The position numbers were made by a program, and so were the translations under genes. A stretch of DNA of 17,001 bases from positions 1 through 17,001 of the forward strand of contig JBPCRW010000291.1 of assembly GCA_050996405.1 (NCBI GenBank), in the 5' to 3' direction. Positions 1-7,695 of the stretch are shown in pieces. Position 1 is the first letter of the stretch, and each line of letters starts with the position of its first letter. The DNA is from JBPCRW01 sp050996405 (lineage in GTDB: Bacteria; Acidobacteriota; Blastocatellia; Pyrinomonadales; Pyrinomonadaceae). Below the pieces are notes generated by a model that ran no database searches, was not told the DNA's origin, and saw only the letters and a program-made list of their open reading frames with translations.

Positions 1-1978
1 CGGCGACGGCGCGGGTGCGGTCGCCCTTCGCATCGTAGGCGTTACCCATTTTGACGTTTGCCCAAACTGCGAGCCACGACGGATTCAAATTTCCCGCAAG
101 CGCGGCTTTGAAATTATCGACCGCCAAATCGTAATTGCGCTGTTCAAGGAAAAGAAGTCCGAGATTGTAATAAACCCACGAATTCGAGCGGTCGAGTTTC
201 AGAGCGGCTTCAAACTGCTGCTGCGCTTCGACGTAATTTCCTTCTTTAAACTGCTCGATGCCGCGCCGCGCGATTGACGAAATTCTTAAATCGTCGGAAA
301 TCCGCAGAAGTTTATAATTCGGGTCAACGATGACTTCAATCGGCTTGCCGGTGGATTCGATATTGAAATCCGCCGTCGATTCGTCCATCTGAACTTTGAC
401 GGTTTGCAGAGCGTTTTCGCCTTCGCTGCGAAGCTGTAAATCTACGGGCAATTGCAGATTGTCGTAATTCTGTTTGACCGTTCCGCGCGTGATAAATTTC
501 CCTTCGCGCGTGCGGATAATTTGATAATCGACCGTGAATTCCGGCACGCCCGTGCCTTCGACCCAGCGCGCGAAAAAGTAGCGCATATTTTTTCCGGCAA
601 TCTGCGTCGCCAGTTTTTCAAAATCGTCAATCGAAGCGTTTTTGCCGCGATACTGCTGCAAAAATGTGCGAAGCAGTTGATTAAATTTCTGTGTGCCGAG
701 CGTGTCGCGCAAGAGGCGGAAAACCGTCGCGCCCTTGGCATACATAATATATTGATACGCGATTGATTGGTCGTCGAGCGTCGAAGGCGCGCGCGCGATT
801 GAAGCCGTCTGTTCAAACGTCAGAGCCTTTTCCAGAGTTTCGCGGCGCAGATTATCTAATTGCGCGCCTTCGCTCAATTTCGATTCGCGGAATTGATACG
901 CGCTGAATTCCGCCAAACCTTGCGAAAGCCACGCATCGTCAAAAGATTTCAAACCGACGGTTTGTCCCCACCATTGCAGAGCGGCTTCGCGCTGAAGTCG
1001 TTCTTCGGTGACGGGGCGCGATTCTTCAAAATATTTATTGGCGATAAACAGCATTCCTTCGCTTGAGTAAAAATCGAGCGTGTCGTCGTCAGTTTGCACT
1101 ACAATCAAACGCTTTCCGCTGTCCGGGTCGCCGTATTGTTTTGCGTAATAATCGAGCGCGTTGCCGAGCGTTTGACCGAAATTGGCAATCGCCTGGTCGT
1201 TTCCGGCTTTTGTGTAAAACTGCAATTCGTAGCCGCCGAAACGCAGAGTTTTACTGACATATTTTCCATACGCGAAATTTCCGGGAAGCGATGGTTTTGA
1301 TTGAACGAAATGATATTTTCCGCCAATGGAAGAAACAGGCGCGTCGCTGAAACCGACTAGCGTCAAACCGTTCGGCACGGAAATCGTCACGTCGCTCGTT
1401 GCGCGGTCGGCGGCGTAGTCGTGAAACGGAAACCAGCGCGCCGCGTAAAATAAATAACCGTTGTCGCGTCCGACGTATGCAAGACGTTTATTCAAAAGCG
1501 GTCCGCCTTCGGCAGTCGCCAGCGTTCCGGCATATTTGAAACGTAAGGTTACGGGCGTATTTGCCGCGACATTTCCGCCCAAATCAACTTTCACATTTGG
1601 ACCCAAATCCGAAACGCCAACCTGGTCTTGCACAAAAGTTATACCCAATTGCGGCTGCGATTGAGCCGGAGTCGAAGCAGTTCTTCCCTTTGAAATGTCG
1701 AAAGACGGAGAAGCTGCGCCGACGCGCGAAATGCTTTCGATTTTCAGCGAGCCGTTTAATTCAAAAACGATCGTTCGCGTATCTGCAAGCGGCGTAAAAG
1801 TTACGTCCGCCACAGCCTGCAATTGATTTTGTGAAGGATTCAATGTCGCGTCTATCCGGTAATTTGTGACATCGAACGGAGCGCGCTGCGCTGTTTGCGC
1901 GAAAGCCGCGAGGGAAAATAAAACGATTGCCGCCGCGAGCGCAATCGGTTGAAAAAAACGATTCTGCATTTTGTTCAT
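1..1978 (-). CDS. Secreted M1 aminopeptidase-like protein with C-terminal TPRs, zinc ligands lost (partial)
   Basis: The reading frame runs from ATG at 1978 off the left edge (659 codons visible). Residues 1-28 form a signal peptide (hydrophobic core, then an AFA-Q cleavage site). The next part fits the N-terminal beta-domain and the catalytic domain of M1 metallopeptidases: QWWGQTVG is followed by DDAWLSQGLAEF. The family zinc motif HExxH reads R330-E-A-A-L334 (989-991 codes Arg, 977-979 Leu). The third ligand, normally Glu 19 residues later, is Gln353 (920-922). The GxMEN substrate motif is also unrecognisable (SSEGM around 305-309). All three zinc ligands are therefore replaced while the fold signature stays, and the frame is open throughout, so I read a secreted pseudopeptidase rather than a decayed gene. 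After about residue 560 there are at least two TPRs (GNYVEAQQQFEAALKLD and a second beginning near YYNLG), suggesting a protein-binding scaffold. Family assignment is firm; loss of activity is inferred. Confidence 0.85.
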   Translation of the reverse strand, partial: MNKMQNRFFQPIALAAAIVLFSLAAFAQTAQRAPFDVTNYRIDATLNPSQNQLQAVADVTFTPLADTRTIVFELNGSLKIESISRVGAASPSFDISKGRTASTPAQSQPQLGITFVQDQVGVSDLGPNVKVDLGGNVAANTPVTLRFKYAGTLATAEGGPLLNKRLAYVGRDNGYLFYAARWFPFHDYAADRATSDVTISVPNGLTLVGFSDAPVSSIGGKYHFVQSKPSLPGNFAYGKYVSKTLRFGGYELQFYTKAGNDQAIANFGQTLGNALDYYAKQYGDPDSGKRLIVVQTDDDTLDFYSSEGMLFIANKYFEESRPVTEERLQREAALQWWGQTVGLKSFDDAWLSQGLAEFSAYQFRESKLSEGAQLDNLRRETLEKALTFEQTASIARAPSTLDDQSIAYQYIMYAKGATVFRLLRDTLGTQKFNQLLRTFLQQYRGKNASIDDFEKLATQIAGKNMRYFFARWVEGTGVPEFTVDYQIIRTREGKFITRGTVKQNYDNLQLPVDLQLRSEGENALQTVKVQMDESTADFNIESTGKPIEVIVDPNYKLLRISDDLRISSIARRGIEQFKEGNYVEAQQQFEAALKLDRSNSWVYYNLGLLFLEQRNYDLAVDNFKAALAGNLNPSWLAVWANVKMGNAYDAKGDRTRAVA

Positions 1979-2280
1979 CACCCTTTGAAAACTTTAAGTT
2001 TGCAGAAGTTTGATGTTTGAAAAAGTTTTTTCGTTTGCTTATAGAAAGAGGAAACTACGTTGATGAAAGATTTAACGTTTAACAATTGAGTTAGGTTTTT
2101 TGCGGAATTACAAATTTTAAAACTAAAATGTTCCTACGTTCTGCTAAGCCGTTGCCGCAAATAAATTTAACTTTCTATTCTACTGAATTTCAGTTTCCTT
2201 ACATCGAATTTTTTATAATCCAAGTTAAAGGTTAAGTCAACAAATAATTAAACTTCCGTAATTTCCAGTTCCGATTTTCT
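1979..2280. other. Gene-poor spacer upstream of the M1-like gene
   Basis: About 300 bases of A+T-rich sequence between the start of the M1-like gene and the hairpin at 2281. It must hold the minus-strand promoter of that gene, but I see no convincing -35/-10 pair. The only Shine-Dalgarno-like sequence is an AAAGGGTG block touching the ATG at 1978. Next to the gene there are loosely repeated AAGTTTG units (1996-2030). No ORF with coding character was recognised. Confidence 0.5.
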
Positions 2281-2328
2281 ATAAAGTAGAAATTCCGTTG
2301 AAATAATTTAACGGAATTTCTACTTTAT
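2281..2328 (+). terminator. Perfect 19-bp hairpin with T-run, terminator-like
   Basis: Arms 2281-2299 and 2310-2328 are exact reverse complements separated by a 10-nt loop. A run of T (2328-2333) follows the right arm on the plus strand. The right arm includes the TAA stop (2325-2327) of the lipoprotein gene read on the minus strand. For that operon the hairpin begins at the stop codon, as expected of an operon end, but no U-run follows it on the minus strand. The T-run favours termination of plus-strand transcription, although no plus-strand gene lies upstream here. It may work in both directions or mainly protect the 3' end of the mRNA. Confidence 0.6.
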
Positions 2329-2918
2329 TTTTTAAGGCTGTCTTTGGCAATCTGGTTTGCTTCTTCGCTCATATCCTTTGCCGTTGCCATCAGGCGTTTG
2401 AAATTGTCTTCGCGTTCTTTGAGAGCGGCTTTGGCTTTCTCGATTTCGAGTTTATCTTTTCCGCCGAATCCGTCGCGCAGAAGAATCGCAGACTGCCTGC
2501 GAAATTCAAAAGCGTCGAGCTGTTTTCGCAACGCGGCTTTTTTTAAATCCAGATAATTTCGATATGTTTCGTTGATTTTTAAATTTTCGGCATCGTCAAT
2601 TTTTGCGACCGCACTTTCGCCGAGAGCCATTCCGTTATTGATTTCGTTAACCAAATCACCGGCGATTTTTTTGACCTTTTCAACGTCCTGCGCGTTCATC
2701 GCGTCTTCAAGTTCTTTGACGCTCGTTTCGTTATTTTTGTAGATGACTTTGATTTTCTTAAGGTCAACGTTGGCATCGGCAACAATTTTGCCCGCGTCAT
2801 CCGTCTGGTCAGAAATACCCAAAATATCCAGACCGCCGGACGACGAATCGGAGCTTTTTTTACAACCCGTCAAAGCCAGCAGCAGAATCAGCAAGATTTT
2901 GAAAAAGTCTTTTTTCAT
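2325..2918 (-). CDS. Helical/coiled-coil lipoprotein of unknown function
   Basis: A 197-aa protein from ATG at 2918; a TTG one codon earlier (2921) is an alternative start. The N-terminus is a lipoprotein signal: KK, a Leu/Ile-rich core, then the lipobox LTGC with Cys19 as the lipidated residue, followed by a Ser-rich linker. The remainder is rich in Lys, Glu, Asp and Ala without aromatic clusters, consistent with long amphipathic helices. Examples are the stretch around DLKKIKVIYKNNETSVKEL and the closing KAALKERED segment. The start lies 4 nt after the stop of the upstream membrane protein, and the gene is the last of the SpeD/SpeE-like operon. I do not recognise the family. A periplasmic, membrane-tethered accessory role is inferred from the signal and context only. 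Confidence 0.75.
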   Translation of the reverse strand: MKKDFFKILLILLLALTGCKKSSDSSSGGLDILGISDQTDDAGKIVADANVDLKKIKVIYKNNETSVKELEDAMNAQDVEKVKKIAGDLVNEINNGMALGESAVAKIDDAENLKINETYRNYLDLKKAALRKQLDAFEFRRQSAILLRDGFGGKDKLEIEKAKAALKEREDNFKRLMATAKDMSEEANQIAKDSLKK

Positions 2919-2922
2919 CAAC

Positions 2923-3972
2923 TTAAATCAAGCGAAAGTTTGAATTATTTTTGCGTTTCCAGACGAAACCGTCGAGAACATAATGCGTCAATTGCGGAAC
3001 GGCTAAAAGCGGCACAAAATACATTTTCCAGTTTTCCAAATTCCAATCCGCGCCGAACAAAAATTGGCGTTCGTGCCACACGCCGCGATGCCAGAACAAT
3101 TCTTCAATATACGCCAAAGCCCACAAGGTTGCGAGAAAAATTATCCAGTTATGCGAAATTGATTTGTAAAATCTTCCGGCAGTTTCGCGCCTGGATTTCG
3201 CATAGAAATAAACGAGCGCGAAATACGGAACGCCGTGAATTATTACGTTCGTCACGGTAAAAGCGTAATCGGAATTAAACGCGACGATACCGACATACCA
3301 GCAAACGGCGGTCGTCAGAACAACGATGTCCTTGCCGACATTCAAAAAGCCTTCTGCGAAATAAAGATAAACGGATTTTCCGAAATACGTGAGCAAAGCC
3401 AAAACGTAAATCGGAAACAAAATCTTTTCGACAATTTCCGGCAAACTGAAAAAATCGTTTGGCACAAACCATTCAAAGTTTCTCGGCAGGCGCGTCATCC
3501 AAAACGCGAGCGGATAAATTGTCGCCAGATGAATCGCCGCGACATCAATCCAGCGTGTTATTTTGCTGGTCTCCCGCAATTTCGCTCGATAGAGCGCGAC
3601 CCATCCGTATTGCTGCCGCACAAAATGAAAAACCGCGAGCAAAGCCAGCGTCCGCCAAAACGTCAACGCGCTTTCCGAATAAAGCGCAACTCCGAGCGCG
3701 TAACCGAAAATAGGTACGAGCGTGTAAAGCCAAATTCTGCGCTTAAATTCTTCCGCATCGAAATAAACGCGAAACGCGCTTCCCCAAACGTGCGCGACAT
3801 CAATCAATAAAATAAACGAAATCCAAGTCCAATCCGGCGATTCGTCATTCAAAATTCCAATCTGCCAGCCAACCGCCAAAAGCGCGAGTGATAAAACCGC
3901 GCTGCCGAGAAAAACCGACAAATCAATCGGCGCGCTAAATAGCCAGTATTTTTGTTTAGCTGCGACTTTCAC
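2923..3972 (-). CDS. Polytopic membrane protein with His-rich motifs, possible membrane enzyme
   Basis: A 349-aa protein starting at GTG 3972, 7 nt after the stop of the flavin oxidase gene. About eight hydrophobic segments span most of it. Histidines next to or inside these segments sit in motif-like settings: H61 in DVAHVWGSAFRVYFD, H116 in FHFVRQQYGW, H246 in IIHGVPYFALVYFY, and H330 in THYVLDGFVWK. Such spaced His and Asp residues in a polytopic protein resemble the layout of di-iron or other metal-dependent membrane enzymes, such as desaturases, hydroxylases and Brp/Blh-type oxygenases, but I cannot place it in any of these by sequence. An alternative is a structural or transport partner of the neighbouring redox enzyme. 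That it is a real membrane protein is certain; enzymatic function is inference. Confidence 0.8.
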   Translation of the reverse strand: MKVAAKQKYWLFSAPIDLSVFLGSAVLSLALLAVGWQIGILNDESPDWTWISFILLIDVAHVWGSAFRVYFDAEEFKRRIWLYTLVPIFGYALGVALYSESALTFWRTLALLAVFHFVRQQYGWVALYRAKLRETSKITRWIDVAAIHLATIYPLAFWMTRLPRNFEWFVPNDFFSLPEIVEKILFPIYVLALLTYFGKSVYLYFAEGFLNVGKDIVVLTTAVCWYVGIVAFNSDYAFTVTNVIIHGVPYFALVYFYAKSRRETAGRFYKSISHNWIIFLATLWALAYIEELFWHRGVWHERQFLFGADWNLENWKMYFVPLLAVPQLTHYVLDGFVWKRKNNSNFRLI

Positions 3973-3979
3973 AGAATAA

Positions 3980-5587
3980 TTATACTTTCAAAATTTCATT
4001 CGCTGCCCTCACGCCGTGAAAAAACGCTTCTTCAAACAGCGCGATACCGCTTAAATCGGAATGTGCAAAATGAATGTTGCGATACGGCTGCTGCGCCTGT
4101 TCGCGCGCTCCTGACCACAGAAAATTTGCGCGCGGCGAAATCATTGCGTGTCCCCAGCGCATAATGTCAATTCTTTCGGTTAATTCCTGAATGTTCGGAT
4201 GCGCCCGTGATAAATCGGCTAAAATTACGTCGGCGAGTTCGCGCCAATCGAGCGCGAAGAGTTTGGCTCGTCCGTCCGTTTCCGCGCACATCGGATAATA
4301 ATAAGTGAAAACCGCCGCGCCGTAATCAATGCCTTTTTGATGTGTCGCGTTGACGTAGCCTAAGCCGGGACTTTCATACAAAACATTGTCCCACGCGAGC
4401 GGAAAATCTTTTGCGAAACGATTTTTCGGGCGGTCTTTTAAAAATAAATTCGCCACGAACCATGCGTTGTGCTGAAACTCTTTAACGTATTCGGGCGGAT
4501 TTGTTTTGAAATCCCGAATGACATATTTAGCCGTAAAAATCGGCGCGGCGAAGATTACTTTTTCGCAATGAAGCCCGCGAATCTCGTTTGTTTTTGTGTC
4601 GAGATAAATTACGTCAACGCCTTTTTCATTTGGAATGATTTCGAGCGCGATTGTTTTTAAGCGGATTTTATCTTTTATTTTACCGGCTAGATAATTAACA
4701 AAATGCCCGTTGCCTTCGGGAAACGTGATGAACGGCTGTGATTCTTCGCCGCTTTTGCGAACGCGCGAACAGAAATAAAAAAGTCCCGCCCACGCCGAAG
4801 CCGTTTCGAGTTTCAAACCGTAATCGTCGCGCGTCGCGTAATCGCAATACCAGAAAAGTCTGTCGGACGTAAAACCTTTTTGCCGCAGCCAATCGCCGAA
4901 AGAAATTTTATCGAGCGATAAAACTTCCGCATCCCGCGAGCAGTTCGCAATCGGCAAAATGAACGCGCGTTCGCCTTTCGCATCGCGCCAGTTCACCCAA
5001 AAATCAATCTGTTTTTGAAACTCGGCGTATTGACGTTTGTCGTCATCAGACGCGCCGACGTTTAAATATAAACCTTCATACCAGCGACCTTTATAGAAAA
5101 TTCTTTCTTCCGGTTCGCGGCAAAGATATTGTTCTTTGATTAAAATTTCGCCGTTTGGATTTCTGCCTTCAGTCAACTGCATTTCGTCGAGCAGGGAAAT
5201 CAATTCCGCGTTTTCCTGAAACGGAACGGGCAAATAATGCGCGCCCCACGGATATGAAACGATGTTTGAAGTTCCGCTCTGCGCCGTCCCGCCGATTTTG
5301 TTTTCGAGTTCCAAAAGAACGAAATCATTGAAGTTTTCTTTTTGGAATTTCCAAGCCGCGCTCAAACCCGCCGCGCCGCCGCCGACGATGGCGACTTTGA
5401 CCGTTTCCCAGTTATTTTCGGGAACTTGCACGTTTCTGTTTTCGCGCAAAATATGCCCGATATTAACCGATTGCCCGACGATTTCGCCTTCGGGAAATGA
5501 TGAATTTTCAGAGCTTGATTCGCACGCCGAAAGCGCGAACGGTAATCCGAGAAAAGCTGTCAAAATTTCGCGTCGGGTGAATTGCAT
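3980..5587 (-). CDS. Tat-exported lipoprotein, FAD-dependent amine oxidase-like oxidoreductase
   Basis: A 535-aa flavoprotein of the monoamine/polyamine oxidase and phytoene desaturase-like superfamily. Residues 1-22 combine a twin-arginine signal (TRREILTAFLG, Arg5-Arg6) with a lipobox ending at Cys22 (ALSAC), so it should be exported folded with its FAD and anchored to a membrane. The FAD-binding Rossmann motif is VAIVGGGAAGLSAAW (residues 65-79), with the ribose-binding acid in LLELENKIGG (91-100). The C-terminal part has the usual second FAD-contact region, NIHFAHSDLSG followed by FFHGVRAANEIL. The ATG at 5587 is 3 nt from the stop of the spermidine-synthase-like gene, so the two are probably co-translated. 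The context suggests oxidation of an amine or polyamine outside the cytoplasm. The substrate cannot be read from the sequence, and other amine or isoprenoid substrates remain possible. Confidence 0.88.
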   Translation of the reverse strand: MQFTRREILTAFLGLPFALSACESSSENSSFPEGEIVGQSVNIGHILRENRNVQVPENNWETVKVAIVGGGAAGLSAAWKFQKENFNDFVLLELENKIGGTAQSGTSNIVSYPWGAHYLPVPFQENAELISLLDEMQLTEGRNPNGEILIKEQYLCREPEERIFYKGRWYEGLYLNVGASDDDKRQYAEFQKQIDFWVNWRDAKGERAFILPIANCSRDAEVLSLDKISFGDWLRQKGFTSDRLFWYCDYATRDDYGLKLETASAWAGLFYFCSRVRKSGEESQPFITFPEGNGHFVNYLAGKIKDKIRLKTIALEIIPNEKGVDVIYLDTKTNEIRGLHCEKVIFAAPIFTAKYVIRDFKTNPPEYVKEFQHNAWFVANLFLKDRPKNRFAKDFPLAWDNVLYESPGLGYVNATHQKGIDYGAAVFTYYYPMCAETDGRAKLFALDWRELADVILADLSRAHPNIQELTERIDIMRWGHAMISPRANFLWSGAREQAQQPYRNIHFAHSDLSGIALFEEAFFHGVRAANEILKV

Positions 5588-5590
5588 TTA

Positions 5591-7114
5591 TTACTCGAAA
5601 CGCCGCCATTCGGCTTCGTAATATCGGACGAGAGACTGATTATCCAAACGGTTTATTTCGATTTCTTCATTCGGTAAATCCGTATCCGCCGAAAACTCGA
5701 ACATCGCGGCGAGAGTTTGTTCATTCAGAAATTTCAGTTCGATGTTTTCGGGCAGTTTCGTCGGCGCGTCGAACGGCTGAAGTTTTGCGAGCGCGTAGCC
5801 CCAGATTCCAAATGATGGAACGGTTGTTTGATAAGGTTTGACGGTAAAACCGACCGCTTCCAAAGTTTTAATGATGCACCAGAAAGCTTCTCGCGCCATC
5901 AGCGGCGACGTGGTTTGGATGACGACCGTCGAATCGGGTTTTAATTTTTGTTTCAAAAGATTGTAAAACCGCGTCGTATAAAGTTTTCCTAAAGCGAAAT
6001 TGTTCGGGTCTGGAAAATCTACGATTGCGACATCGAAGGGTTCAGTTTCGGTCGAATCGAGCCAGACAAAAGCGTCGGCGTTCGTGACGTGAACTTTTGG
6101 ATTATCGAACGAATGTCGATTGAGTTCGCCCAGAGCCGGAACGTGCTTTGAAACGCTTGTCATTTCGGGGTCAAGGTCAACGAGTCGCACGTATTCGACG
6201 GACGGATATTTCAAAATTTCGCGCAAAGCCAAACCGTCGCCGCCGCCCAAAACTAAAATTCGTTTCGGATTTCCCGCGCCGAACGCGGCAAACGCCGGAT
6301 GCACTAACGCTTCGTGATAGCGATATTCGTCAAATGAATTAAATTGCAGATTTCCGTTCAGAAAAAGCGAGTAGCCGGTTTTTCCCTTAGTGACAACAAT
6401 GCGCTGATACGGCGACGATTTTGCGTAAATAATGTTGTCGGTGTAAAGCCCGTCTTCGGCTAGAGAGGTCAGCGTATCGGCTTTGATAAAGGCGATGAGC
6501 AGCAAAACAATGAGAATGAACCCGCAGACGCGCAAAAAATTATTGCTCTTCTTTATCAGCGGTTCGAGCAGCCACGTTCCCCAAATTCCGACTGCGGCGT
6601 TGAGCATTCCAAAAAGCAAAGATGTCCGCGCCAAACCCAAATGCGGCACGAGAAAAAGCGGAAATAACAGCGATGCGACCAGCGCGCCGATGTAGTCAAA
6701 AGCTAGAACACGCGAAATTAAATCCTTGAAATCGAGTTCGTCTTTTAGAATCCGCATCAACAACGGAATTTCCAGTCCGACCAGAACGCCGATGCCGAAA
6801 ACCACGCCGTAAAGTACAATTGAAAAATAACTTAATCTAGCGAACGCGAAAAAAAGCAGAGGCGCGGAAAATCCGCCTAAGATGGCGACGGCGAGTTCGA
6901 CTTCGATAAACTTTTCGGCGACGTTCTTCTCGATAAATTTTGAGAGATACGAGCCAACACCCATCGCAAAAAGATAGATGCCGATGATGATGGAAAACTG
7001 CGTCACCGAATCGCCGAGAACATAAGACGAAAGCGTTCCCGCCAGGAGTTCGTAAATCAAACCGCAGGTGGCGATGATGAAAACGTTCAGGAAAAGTAAA
7101 GGAGTTCGGTTCAT
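5591..7114 (-). CDS. Membrane-embedded spermidine synthase-like aminopropyltransferase
   Basis: A 507-aa protein with two parts. Residues 1-210 hold about seven transmembrane segments. Residues 230-430 match the spermidine synthase fold: YQRIVV (236-241), LFLNGNLQFNSFDEYRYHE (250-268), the AdoMet-type nucleotide loop ILVLGGGDG (286-294), the acidic VDLDP (312-316), and the DxxDP motif as VDFPDP (365-370) with Asp366 in the usual catalytic-acid position. SpeE enzymes move an aminopropyl group from decarboxylated AdoMet to putrescine or a related amine. Here the catalytic domain is tethered to the membrane and keeps the core motifs, so activity is likely, but the acceptor is unknown. The operon also supplies a SpeD-like decarboxylase, the expected source of the donor. 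It ends 3 nt before the flavin oxidase. Upstream it is separated from DUF350 by 79 nt filled with a heptad-repeat hairpin. Confidence 0.88.
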   Translation of the reverse strand: MNRTPLLFLNVFIIATCGLIYELLAGTLSSYVLGDSVTQFSIIIGIYLFAMGVGSYLSKFIEKNVAEKFIEVELAVAILGGFSAPLLFFAFARLSYFSIVLYGVVFGIGVLVGLEIPLLMRILKDELDFKDLISRVLAFDYIGALVASLLFPLFLVPHLGLARTSLLFGMLNAAVGIWGTWLLEPLIKKSNNFLRVCGFILIVLLLIAFIKADTLTSLAEDGLYTDNIIYAKSSPYQRIVVTKGKTGYSLFLNGNLQFNSFDEYRYHEALVHPAFAAFGAGNPKRILVLGGGDGLALREILKYPSVEYVRLVDLDPEMTSVSKHVPALGELNRHSFDNPKVHVTNADAFVWLDSTETEPFDVAIVDFPDPNNFALGKLYTTRFYNLLKQKLKPDSTVVIQTTSPLMAREAFWCIIKTLEAVGFTVKPYQTTVPSFGIWGYALAKLQPFDAPTKLPENIELKFLNEQTLAAMFEFSADTDLPNEEIEINRLDNQSLVRYYEAEWRRFE

Positions 7115-7120
7115 TCTAAA

Positions 7121-7187
7121 TTATGAACGCTGAACGACGAACGATGAATAACTTTTTGATTCATCGTTCATCGTTCATAATTCATCG
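7121..7187. repeat. Inverted heptameric repeat array A
   Basis: Four 7-bp units in one orientation (ATGAACG, CTGAACG, ACGAACG, ATGAATA at 7123-7150) face four in the opposite orientation (TTCATCG, TTCATCG, TTCATAA, TTCATCG at 7160-7187) across a 9-nt spacer. The arms can pair into a long imperfect hairpin. It fills most of the 79-nt gap between the DUF350 and spermidine-synthase-like genes, within what appears to be one transcript. The pattern resembles the heptameric short tandem repeats best known from cyanobacterial intergenic regions. No mobile-element gene accompanies it. Confidence 0.8.
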
Positions 7188-7193
7188 TTTCGT

Positions 7194-7439
7194 TTAGCTG
7201 CCGCTGATTGCCGCCGCGATAATAATCGCCATTCCGATAATCATCGAACCAATTAAAATTGCCAGCGATGTGTTTTGGTCATCTTCGATTTCCTTTTTCA
7301 CCGAAAACGGAACAATGCGCACGATGACGAAAAAAGCCGCTGCGAAAACTATTAAACCGATGGCGACAAAAATTATGGTCGTCAAAAGAACCGGCAAAAG
7401 CTCGTCGAGTTTGACGATAAATAAAAAATCCGTAAGCAT
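7194..7439 (-). CDS. DUF350 family small membrane protein
   Basis: An 81-aa protein with two transmembrane helices (about 14-44 and 58-80). The connecting stretch with charged residues, EIEDDQNTSLAI, leads into a Gly-rich helix (LIGSMIIGMAIIIAAAI), which is the DUF350/YjfL signature (a conserved N-T/S-A/L segment before the second helix). The biochemical function of DUF350 is unknown. From family knowledge it is found near glutathionylspermidine-synthase-like, SpeD/SpeE-like and DUF4178 genes. The ATG (7437-7439) overlaps the TAA of the preceding small gene by one base, so translation is probably coupled. Confidence 0.8.
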   Translation of the reverse strand: MLTDFLFIVKLDELLPVLLTTIIFVAIGLIVFAAAFFVIVRIVPFSVKKEIEDDQNTSLAILIGSMIIGMAIIIAAAISGS

Positions 7440-7591
7440 TATTTTCCTCCACGAAAACCGCCGTAAATAAACGGCAGTCCGAGTCTTGAATTACTTCCCG
7501 AATTGGCGATTTCCCAGCCAAACCACGACGAAGCAACGTAAAATAAAAGCACACCCACGCCGAATGTAAAAAAGATAATTTTTTTAATCAT
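7439..7591 (-). CDS. 50-aa single-pass membrane protein of the SpeD/SpeE-like operon
   Basis: A short frame starting at ATG 7591 (MIKKIIFFTFGVGVLLF), with one transmembrane helix and a Gly-rich, basic tail ending GFRGGK. The frame can be extended upstream to 7630, but that part is made of the repeat array and has repeat-like composition, so I chose the internal Met. Its TAA overlaps the ATG of the DUF350 gene by one base, which supports it as a real translated gene. It may be a partner of the DUF350 protein. I do not recognise a family. Confidence 0.6.
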   Translation of the reverse strand: MIKKIIFFTFGVGVLLFYVASSWFGWEIANSGSNSRLGLPFIYGGFRGGK

Positions 7592-7604
7592 AAATTTTAT
7601 TAGT

Positions 7605-7695
7605 GGTGAATGTTGAATGTTTTTCCGCAATCAAATTTTAATTAAAATTCAAGCGGTTTTTCACTCACCATTCACCGCTCACAACTTACCACTAT
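7605..7695. repeat. Inverted heptameric repeat array B with AT palindrome
   Basis: Units GGTGAAT and GTTGAAT (7605-7618) face the series TCACTCA, CCATTCA, CCGCTCA, CAACTTA, CCACTAT (7661-7695), all in 7-bp register. Between them is a 16-bp palindrome of A and T (7634-7649). The array lies between the DUF4178-type gene and the 50-aa gene, and it includes the TGA stop (7679-7681) and last few codons of the DUF4178-type gene. The last residues of that protein are therefore encoded by repeat DNA. Confidence 0.72.

Noticed and set aside
442..1797. Several 60-120 codon frames on both strands inside the M1-like gene
   Set aside because: They are out-of-frame shadows of one long minus-strand gene whose motifs are recognisable; they are Arg/Ser/Ala rich with no ribosome sites.
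7592..7630. N-terminal extension of the 50-aa membrane protein
   Set aside because: The extra 13 codons come from the heptad-repeat region and precede a normal Met-Ile-Lys-Lys membrane start.
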